Shown here piece by piece: positions 57,821 through 64,000 of a stretch of DNA of 64,000 bases. A program made the translations under genes and the position numbers. Source of the stretch: Streptomyces chumphonensis (GTDB lineage Bacteria > Actinomycetota > Actinomycetes > Streptomycetales > Streptomycetaceae); contig NZ_JACXYU010000013.1 in the NCBI RefSeq assembly GCF_014779715.1, forward strand, positions 62,001-126,000. The letters are read 5' to 3'. The first letter of the stretch is position 1; every line of letters begins with the position of its first letter. The notes beneath the pieces were generated by a model. The model was not told the DNA's origin. It did not search any database and saw nothing but the letters and a program-made list of their open reading frames with translations.

Positions 57821-59767
57821 GTGGATTCCTTGATCGGACTGCTCGTCGCGGCGCCCCTGCTCGGCGCGGCCGTCCTGCTGTGCGGCGGGCGAAGGCTGGA
57901 CCGCACCGGGCACTGGCTCGGCACCGCGCTCGCGGCGACGTCCTTCGTCATCGGCGCGGTGCTGTTCTTCGACATGCTGGGCCGGGAGGGCGAGGACCGG
58001 GCGCTGCACCAGCACCTGTTCAGCTGGGTTCCGGTACAGGGCTTCCAGGCGGACGTCGCCTTCCAGCTCGACCAGCTGTCCATGACCTTCGTGCTGCTGA
58101 TCACCGGGGTCGGGTCGCTGATCCACCTGTACTCGATCGGCTACATGGAGCACGACGAGCGCCGCCGGCGCTTCTTCGGCTACCTGAACCTGTTCCTCGC
58201 GGCGATGCTGCTGCTCGTCCTCGCCGACAACTACCTGCTGCTGTACGTCGGCTGGGAGGGCGTGGGCCTCGCCTCGTTCCTGCTCATCGGCTTCTGGCAG
58301 CACAAGCCGAGCGCGGCGACGGCGGCCAAGAAGGCCTTCATCGTCAACCGCGTCGGCGACATGGGCCTGTCCATCGCGATCTTCCTGATGTTCACCACGT
58401 TCGGGACGTTCGCCTTCGGCCCGGTGCTGGAGAACGCCGACCGGGCCGGGGAGGGCACGCTCACCGCCATCGGGCTGATGCTGCTCCTCGCGGCCTGCGG
58501 CAAGTCGGCCCAGGTGCCGCTGCAGTCCTGGCTGGGCGACGCGATGGAGGGCCCGACGCCCGTCTCGGCGCTGATCCACGCGGCGACGATGGTCACGGCG
58601 GGCGTCTACCTCATCACCCGCTCCGGAGCGATCTTCGACGCGGCCCCGACGGCGCAGACCGTCGTCGTCACCGTCGGCGCGGTCACGCTGCTGTTCGGTG
58701 CGATCGTCGGTTGCGCGAAGGACGACATCAAGAAGGCGCTGGCCGGTTCGACCATGTCGCAGATCGGCTACATGGTGCTGGCGGCCGGGCTGGGCCCGAT
58801 CGGCTACGCCTTCGCGATCATGCACCTGGTGACCCACGGCTTCTTCAAGGCCGGGCTGTTCCTCGGGGCCGGCTCCGTCATGCACGGCATGAACGACGAG
58901 GTCGACATGCGCAAGTACGGCGGCCTGCGCCGCTACATGCCGGTCACCTTCGTCACGTTCGGTCTCGGCTACCTGGCCATCATCGGATTCCCCGGCCTGT
59001 CCGGCTTCTTCTCCAAGGACCTCATCATCGAGGCCGCCTTCTCGGCCGGCGGGGTGCAGGGCTGGGTGCTCGGCGGTGCGACGCTGCTGGGCGCGGGGCT
59101 CACCGCCTACTACATGACGCGCGTGATGATCCTGACGTTCTTCGGCGAGCCGCGCTGGAAGAACCGGCCGGCGCCCTCGCCCGCCTCCCCGGACGTCGAG
59201 CCGTCGGCGCAGGAGAGCGGGGAGCACGCGGAGCCCCACCCGCACGAGTCGCCGCGGTCGATGACCATCCCGATGATCGTCCTGGCCTTCGGCTCGGTGT
59301 TCGCGGGCGGCCTGTTCAACTGGGGCGAGGCGTTCGTCCACTGGCTGGAGCCGGTGACGTCGTTCGAGCACCCCCACCCGCCCATCCCGATCCCGGTGAT
59401 CACGGCCGCGACCGTCACCATGATGCTCCTCGGCGTCGGCGTCGCCTGGGCGCAGTACGCACGCCGTCCGGTGCCGGTCGTCGCGCCGCGCGGCTCGCTG
59501 CTCACCCGGTCGGCCCGCCGCGACCTGCTCCAGGACGACTTCAACCACGCCGTGTTCGTCAGCGGCGGGCAGCACCTGACCCGCAGCCTGGTCTACCTCG
59601 ACCACACGGTCGTGGACGGTGCGGTGAACGGGACGGCGGCGGCCTTCGGCGGGCTGTCGGGCCGGATGCGCAAGCTCCAGAACGGCTTCGCCCGCAGCTA
59701 CGCGGTGTCGATGTTCGGCGGTGCGGCCGTGCTGGTCGCAGCCACCCTGCTGATGAGGGCGGTCTGA
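57821..59767 (+). CDS. nuoL: NADH-quinone oxidoreductase subunit L
   Basis: A 648-residue antiporter-like proton-pumping subunit. The quinone_oxidored core shows LYVGWEGVGLASFLLIGFW with the key Glu, QVPLQSWLGDAMEGPTPVSALIHAATMVTAG, and the broken helices 7 and 12. The long lateral helix is in the last third. The GTG start follows AGGGGTACGTACC. A 3-bp gap separates it from nuoM. Confidence 0.97.
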   Translation: MDSLIGLLVAAPLLGAAVLLCGGRRLDRTGHWLGTALAATSFVIGAVLFFDMLGREGEDRALHQHLFSWVPVQGFQADVAFQLDQLSMTFVLLITGVGSLIHLYSIGYMEHDERRRRFFGYLNLFLAAMLLLVLADNYLLLYVGWEGVGLASFLLIGFWQHKPSAATAAKKAFIVNRVGDMGLSIAIFLMFTTFGTFAFGPVLENADRAGEGTLTAIGLMLLLAACGKSAQVPLQSWLGDAMEGPTPVSALIHAATMVTAGVYLITRSGAIFDAAPTAQTVVVTVGAVTLLFGAIVGCAKDDIKKALAGSTMSQIGYMVLAAGLGPIGYAFAIMHLVTHGFFKAGLFLGAGSVMHGMNDEVDMRKYGGLRRYMPVTFVTFGLGYLAIIGFPGLSGFFSKDLIIEAAFSAGGVQGWVLGGATLLGAGLTAYYMTRVMILTFFGEPRWKNRPAPSPASPDVEPSAQESGEHAEPHPHESPRSMTIPMIVLAFGSVFAGGLFNWGEAFVHWLEPVTSFEHPHPPIPIPVITAATVTMMLLGVGVAWAQYARRPVPVVAPRGSLLTRSARRDLLQDDFNHAVFVSGGQHLTRSLVYLDHTVVDGAVNGTAAAFGGLSGRMRKLQNGFARSYAVSMFGGAAVLVAATLLMRAV

Positions 59768-59770
59768 TCC

Positions 59771-61396
59771 ATGTCTGATATGTCATTCCCGCTGGTGACG
59801 GCCACGGCCGTGCTGCCCGCCCTGGGCGCGGTCGCCACCGCCGCCGTGCCCGCCGCCCGGCGGACCGTCGCGAAGTGGCTCGCGCTCGCCGTCTCGCTCG
59901 GCACCCTGGTGCTGGCGGGCTGGGTGCTGGCCGCCTTCGACGCGGGCGGCGAGCGCTACCAGCTCACCGAGTCCTACGCGTGGATCGCCGACTTCGGCGT
60001 GCGCTACGAGGTGGGTGTGGACGGCATCGCCGCCGCCCTCATCGCCCTCACCGCGCTGCTGATCCCGTTCATCATCGCGGCCGGCTGGCACGACGCCGAG
60101 CCCGATCCGGACGGGGAGGGGGCCGACGCGGGTCGGCGCTGGCGTCCCACGCAGGGCTTCTTCGCCCTCATCCTCATGGTCGAGGCGATGGTGATCATCT
60201 CCTTCGCCGCGACCGACGTGTTCGTCTTCTACATCTTCTTCGAAGCCATGCTCATCCCGATGTACTTCCTCATCGGAGGCTTCGGGGACCGGGCGCACGC
60301 GGCCGGGGAGGCGGAGGGCGCCAAGCAGCGTTCCTACGCCGCCGTCAAGTTCCTCCTCTACAACCTGGCCGGCGGCCTCATCATGCTGGCCGCCGTCATC
60401 GGCCTGTACGTCGTGACGGCCGACCAGCTCCCGGCGGGCACGTTCTCCCTCCAACAGATCGCCGAGGCCCGCGCCTCCGGTGAGCTGGAGATGGCGACCA
60501 ACACCGAGCGGCTGCTGTTCCTCGGCTTCTTCCTCGCCTTCGCCGTCAAGGCGCCGCTGTGGCCGCTGCACACCTGGCTGCCGAACGCCATGGGGGAGTC
60601 CACCGCGCCGGTGGCGGTGCTCATCACCGCCGTCGTCGACAAGGTCGGCACCTTCGCGATGCTGCGCTTCTGCCTCGGCCTCTTCCCCGAGGCCAGCGCC
60701 TGGGCGACGCCCGTCGTCATCGTGCTGGCGCTGGTCAGCATCGTCTACGGGGCGCTGCTCGCCGTCGGCCAGCGGGACATCAAGCGGCTGGTGGCGTACG
60801 CGTCCATCTCCCACTTCGGCTTCATCATCCTCGGCATCTTCGCGATGACGAGCCAGGGCCAGAGCGGCGCGACGCTGTACATGGTCTTCCACGGCATCTC
60901 CACGGCCGCGCTGATGCTGGTCGCCGGGTTCCTCATCTCCCGGCGCGGCTCCCGGCTCATCGCCGACTACGGCGGGGTGCAGAAGGTGGCGCCGGTGCTG
61001 GCGGGGACGTTCCTGATCGGCGGGCTCGCCACCCTCTCGCTGCCCGGACTGGCGCCGTTCGTCAGCGAGTTCCTCGTCCTCGTGGGCACGTTCAGCCGCT
61101 ACCCGGCGGCGGGCATCGTGGCGACGGCGGGCATCGTCCTGGCCGCGATCTACGTCCTGCTGCTCTACCAGCGCACCATGACCGGACCGGTCGACAAGCC
61201 GGAGATCGCGCGGATGCCGGACCTGCGGCCCCGCGAACTCGCCGTGGTGGCCCCGCTGATCGCCCTGCTGATCTTCCTCGGCGTCTTCCCGAAGCCGCTG
61301 ACCGACATCGTCAACCCGGCGGTCGAGCACACGCTCTCGGACGTGCGTGAGACCGACCCGGAGCCGGAACTGCCCGCAGTGGAGGCCACGGAATGA
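59771..61396 (+). CDS. nuoM: NADH-quinone oxidoreductase subunit M
   Basis: A 541-residue antiporter-like subunit. The key Glu is in FYIFFEAMLIPMYFLIGGFG, and FAVKAPLWPLHTWLPNAMGE with Lys is the second channel motif. It overlaps nuoN by 4 bp (ATGA). A central acidic insertion (ADAGRRW) is seen in other actinobacterial NuoM. Confidence 0.97.
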   Translation: MSDMSFPLVTATAVLPALGAVATAAVPAARRTVAKWLALAVSLGTLVLAGWVLAAFDAGGERYQLTESYAWIADFGVRYEVGVDGIAAALIALTALLIPFIIAAGWHDAEPDPDGEGADAGRRWRPTQGFFALILMVEAMVIISFAATDVFVFYIFFEAMLIPMYFLIGGFGDRAHAAGEAEGAKQRSYAAVKFLLYNLAGGLIMLAAVIGLYVVTADQLPAGTFSLQQIAEARASGELEMATNTERLLFLGFFLAFAVKAPLWPLHTWLPNAMGESTAPVAVLITAVVDKVGTFAMLRFCLGLFPEASAWATPVVIVLALVSIVYGALLAVGQRDIKRLVAYASISHFGFIILGIFAMTSQGQSGATLYMVFHGISTAALMLVAGFLISRRGSRLIADYGGVQKVAPVLAGTFLIGGLATLSLPGLAPFVSEFLVLVGTFSRYPAAGIVATAGIVLAAIYVLLLYQRTMTGPVDKPEIARMPDLRPRELAVVAPLIALLIFLGVFPKPLTDIVNPAVEHTLSDVRETDPEPELPAVEATE

Positions 61397-63051
61397 GCGC
61401 GACCACCCTTTCCGGCGCGGCCGCCGCCGAGCCCGTCCACAGCCTGTGGACGGTCGCGGCCGAGGCGCCGTCGATCGAGTACGCCCAGCTGTCCCCGACG
61501 CTGATCGTCCTCGGTGCCGCCGTCGTCGGCATCCTCGTGGAGGCGTTCGCACCGCGGCGCGCCCGCTACGGGGTCCAGGTGGCGCTGGCCTCCCTCGGCT
61601 TCGCCGGAGCCTTCGCCGCCGTGCTGGCGCTCGCCATGGGCGGGTACGCCACCGACAAGGCCGCCGTCGCCGGGGTCGGGGCCGTCGCGGTCGACGGCCC
61701 CGCGCTGTTCCTCCAGGGCGTCATCCTCCTGGTGGCGCTGGTGGCCGTCTTCACCTTCGCCGAACGCCGCCTGGAGCCCCGGGCCGGCGGCGGACCCGTC
61801 GACTCCTTCGCCGCCCAGCCCGCCGCCGTCCCCGGCGGCGAGGGCGAGAAGGCCGCCGTCAAGGCGGGCTGGACGACGACGGAGATCTTCCCGCTGCTGC
61901 TCTTCGCGGTGGGCGGCATGCTGCTCTTCCCCGCCGCGAACGACCTGCTGACGCTGTTCATCGCGCTGGAGGTCTTCTCCCTCCCGCTGTACCTGCTGTG
62001 CGCGCTCGCCCGGCGCCGCCGTCTCCTCTCCCAGGAGGCGGCCGTCAAGTACTTCCTGCTGGGCGCGTTCTCCTCGGCGTTCCTGATCTTCGGCATCGCC
62101 CTGCTCTACGGCTACGCGGGCACCGTCTCCTACGCGGGCATCGCCGAGGTCGTCGAGGGCACGGTGCCCAGCCCCGGCCCGGCGCTGGCGGCCAGCATGT
62201 CCAGCGACGCGCTGCTGCTCGTCGGCGGGGCGATGGTCGTCATGGGCCTGCTGTTCAAGGTCGGCGCGGTGCCCTTCCACATGTGGACGCCGGACGTCTA
62301 CCAGGGCGCGCCGACGCCCGTCACCGGCTTCATGGCGGCGGCGACGAAGGTGGCCGCCTTCGGCGCCCTGCTGCGCCTGCTCTACGTCGTCCTGCCGGGG
62401 CTGCGCTGGGACTGGGAGCCCGTCCTGTGGGGCGTGGCGATCGTCTCGATGCTCCTCGGCGCGGTCGTCGCCATCACCCAGACGGACGTCAAGCGGCTGC
62501 TGGCCTACTCGTCCATCGCGCACGCCGGGTTCATCCTCGCGGGCGTCGTCGCGACCTCGCCGGAGGGTGTCTCCTCCGTCCTCTTCTACCTCCTGGCCTA
62601 CTCCTTCGTGACGCTCGGCGCGTTCTCCGTCGTGACGCTCGTGCGGGACGCGGGCGGCGAGGCGACGCACCTGTCCAAGTGGGCCGGGCTCGGGCGGCGT
62701 TCCCCGCTGGTGGCCGCCGTGTTCGCGGTGTTCCTGCTGGCCTTCGCGGGCATTCCGCTGACCTCCGGGTTCGCCGGGAAGTTCGCGGTGTTCAAGGCGG
62801 CCGCGGAGGGCGGCGCGGGCGCGCTCGTCGTCGTCGGCGTCATCGCCTCGGCCATCGCGGCCTTCTTCTACGTGCGCGTCATCGTCCTGATGTTCTTCTC
62901 CGAGCCCAGCCCGGAGGGCCCGACGGTGGCCATCCCCAGCGCGTTCACCACGGTCGCCATCGGCGTCGGCGTGGCCGTCACCCTCGTCCTCGGGGTGGCG
63001 CCGCAGTACTTCCTGGACCTCGCGGGCCAGGCGGGCGTCTTCGTCCGGTAG
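61393..63051 (+). CDS. nuoN: NADH-quinone oxidoreductase subunit N
   Basis: A 552-residue antiporter-like subunit that ends the operon. LFIALEVFSLPLYLLCALAR and KVGAVPFHMWTPDVYQGAPTPVTGFMAAATK are the proton-channel motifs. A long hydrophilic loop (about residues 125-160) is typical of Streptomyces. A strong terminator follows 23 bp past the stop. Confidence 0.97.
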   Translation: MSATTLSGAAAAEPVHSLWTVAAEAPSIEYAQLSPTLIVLGAAVVGILVEAFAPRRARYGVQVALASLGFAGAFAAVLALAMGGYATDKAAVAGVGAVAVDGPALFLQGVILLVALVAVFTFAERRLEPRAGGGPVDSFAAQPAAVPGGEGEKAAVKAGWTTTEIFPLLLFAVGGMLLFPAANDLLTLFIALEVFSLPLYLLCALARRRRLLSQEAAVKYFLLGAFSSAFLIFGIALLYGYAGTVSYAGIAEVVEGTVPSPGPALAASMSSDALLLVGGAMVVMGLLFKVGAVPFHMWTPDVYQGAPTPVTGFMAAATKVAAFGALLRLLYVVLPGLRWDWEPVLWGVAIVSMLLGAVVAITQTDVKRLLAYSSIAHAGFILAGVVATSPEGVSSVLFYLLAYSFVTLGAFSVVTLVRDAGGEATHLSKWAGLGRRSPLVAAVFAVFLLAFAGIPLTSGFAGKFAVFKAAAEGGAGALVVVGVIASAIAAFFYVRVIVLMFFSEPSPEGPTVAIPSAFTTVAIGVGVAVTLVLGVAPQYFLDLAGQAGVFVR

Positions 63052-63074
63052 CGGGCGCGTCCGCCCCGGACGCC

Positions 63075-63130
63075 GCACGGCGGGAGCCGGGCAGCCACCG
63101 CTCAGGGTGGGTGCCCGGCTCCCGCCGTGC
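63075..63130. terminator. Bidirectional terminator after nuoN
   Basis: A 19-bp perfect stem (63075-63093 with 63112-63130), then a G-G mismatch and a CCACC/GGTGG inner stem. It lies between nuoN and the convergent lipoprotein gene. Confidence 0.88.
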
Positions 63131-63138
63131 GCGGCCCG

Positions 63139-63618
63139 TCAGCCCTGCGGCAGCAGGTCCTCCAGGTTGCCGAGGTCGGTCGGCATGTCCTTGGGCGCCT
63201 CGGCGACCCGGGCGTAGGTGTCGGTGACGCCGCCGTTCCAGGCGACCTCCAGCTCCTCGCTGTCGACGCTCTCCACCGTGCCGCTGGCCCGGTCCTCCCC
63301 GCCGCCGTCGGGGCAGGTGAGGTCGAGCGTCGGCTTGTCCCCGTCCATCATCCGGCCGGTGCAGGGCGTGCCGCCGCGCACCAGGCTCACGCCGTCCGCC
63401 ACGACCGTCAGCACGAACTCCTCGCCGTCCGCCTCCGTGCTCCAGACGCCCTGCACGGAGCCCGGCTGCTTCCCCGTCTCCGGATCGGCGCCCGGGTTCA
63501 GCGTCTCCTCGGCGGCCGGCTTCTGGTCGCCGTCGTCGCCGCTGCCGCAGCCGCCGAGCACCAGCGTCGCGGCCAGGGCCGCCGCTGCCGCCGAGGTCAT
63601 CCGGAGGGACGTGCGCAT
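63139..63618 (-). CDS. Lipoprotein of unknown function
   Basis: A 159-residue lipoprotein with signal RTSLRMTSAAAAALAATLVL and lipobox LGGC. The mature part contains a beta-rich domain (WSTEADGEEFVLTVVADGVS, GTPCTGRMMDGDKPTLDLTC) with two Cys that likely form a disulfide, and ends PTDLGNLEDLLPQ. The gene upstream (63680 on) is a paralogue with the same CTG...C pattern and similar end. Function is unknown; it is not related to Complex I except by location. Confidence 0.82.
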   Translation of the reverse strand: MRTSLRMTSAAAAALAATLVLGGCGSGDDGDQKPAAEETLNPGADPETGKQPGSVQGVWSTEADGEEFVLTVVADGVSLVRGGTPCTGRMMDGDKPTLDLTCPDGGGEDRASGTVESVDSEELEVAWNGGVTDTYARVAEAPKDMPTDLGNLEDLLPQG

Positions 63619-63679
63619 TGCTTCTCCTCGGTGAGCGTGGGAATGGCGTCAAGCTAGCAGGGCTCGCCGCCGGGGGGCG

Positions 63680-64000
63680 TCAGCTCGCGGTGTCGGGCAG
63701 GTCGGGCAGCTCCGTCGGCAGTTCCGAGGGGAACCCGTCGGGCAGCTCGGGCGTCTCGGCGATCTCCGGCGGCCTGCCGAAGGCGTACTCCTCGCCGCTC
63801 GCCCACTCGATCGTCAGCTCCCCGTCCGTCAGCCCCGTGACGGTCCCCTTGGTGAACTCCGTGCCGTCGCCCTCGCAGACCAGGCTCATCGTCATGGGGC
63901 TCGCGTCGGCGTCGATCGTGCCGGTGCAGGCGGTCTCGGCCGAGACCGTGATGCTCTCCTCGAAGACGCCGAGGATGACGGGCTTGTCGGCCTCCGCGAC
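63680..64000 (-). CDS. Paralogous lipoprotein-like protein, 5' end outside window
   Basis: The last 106 residues of a protein whose start lies past the right edge. Its sequence (ETACTGTIDADASPMTMSLV, then CEGDGTEF) aligns with the neighbouring lipoprotein domain (CTG, then a Cys 15-17 residues later), and the tail PDGFPSELPTELPDLPDTAS resembles that protein's end. It is probably also exported. There are 61 bp between its stop and the next gene start, so the two may be co-transcribed. Confidence 0.75.
   Translation of the reverse strand, partial: VAEADKPVILGVFEESITVSAETACTGTIDADASPMTMSLVCEGDGTEFTKGTVTGLTDGELTIEWASGEEYAFGRPPEIAETPELPDGFPSELPTELPDLPDTAS

Overview
The window reads as chromosomal DNA of a high-GC actinomycete, almost certainly a Streptomyces or close relative. 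The signs are G/C at nearly every third codon position, many GTG starts, ATGA/GTGA operon overlaps, probable leaderless promoters (TAGGCT or TACGCT-type -10 boxes a few bases before the start), the futalosine menaquinone pathway, a Rex-controlled 14-subunit nuo operon, a RheA/hsp18 pair and a Cys-containing leader peptide. I see no tRNA, rRNA, CRISPR array or intact insertion sequence.

Layout. 1-1.1 kb: 5' part of an MFS exporter. 1.6-4.8 kb: copper operon (small membrane protein, CopA ATPase, PCuAC-like protein). 4.8-9.2 kb: minus-strand genes for an aspartyl/asparaginyl hydroxylase, an ECF sigma factor, a His/Met-rich membrane protein, a rhomboid protease and a secreted protein with an apparent ATC start. 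9.3-14.5 kb: ubiX, an AsnC regulator, mqnE, a GNAT enzyme, a DUF4229 protein, then a Cys-containing leader peptide with a possible attenuator ahead of a dicarboxylate/amino-acid:cation symporter. 14.7-27.3 kb: accessory genes, including a decayed antitoxin, a PhoX-like phosphatase, a double amidase, two TetR regulators, a long-chain acyl-CoA synthetase and a His-repeat protein. 27.3-31.6 kb: a gene-poor stretch, then a secreted protein and an FtsX/MacB-type ABC transporter with less G/C-biased codons. 31.7-39.6 kb: cold-shock gene, mqnA, a Ser/Thr kinase, mqnC, an amidohydrolase-like fragment, a beta-repeat protein, menG and a geranylgeranyl reductase. 39.6-45.3 kb: HxlR/Rid pair, NlpC/P60 hydrolase, RheA-like regulator with hsp18 and two DUF2267 genes, and a CmtR-like sensor with a cation exporter. 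45.3-63.1 kb: nuo genes. 63.1-64 kb: two related lipoprotein genes, the second cut by the window edge.

How it fits together. mqnA, mqnC, mqnE, menG, probably ubiX and the reductase supply menaquinone, and the nuo operon encodes the NADH dehydrogenase that reduces it. The standout is the nuo arrangement. nuoD is missing from its usual place between nuoC and nuoE, where only a 15-codon ORF with a NuoD-like end remains. A full-length nuoD lies 2.4 kb upstream of nuoA behind a second copy of the nuo promoter and Rex operator, and it carries 35 bp of nuoC 3' end. This looks like duplication followed by reciprocal loss.

Other signals worth attention: a PCuAC-like protein whose two copper-ligand histidines are Ser and Asn, a CmtR-like sensor with Cys at exactly 57, 61 and 102 next to a 34-bp perfect palindrome, an 18-bp inverted repeat enclosing a TetR start codon, two RheA operators, and a 32-bp palindrome inside the sigma-factor gene.
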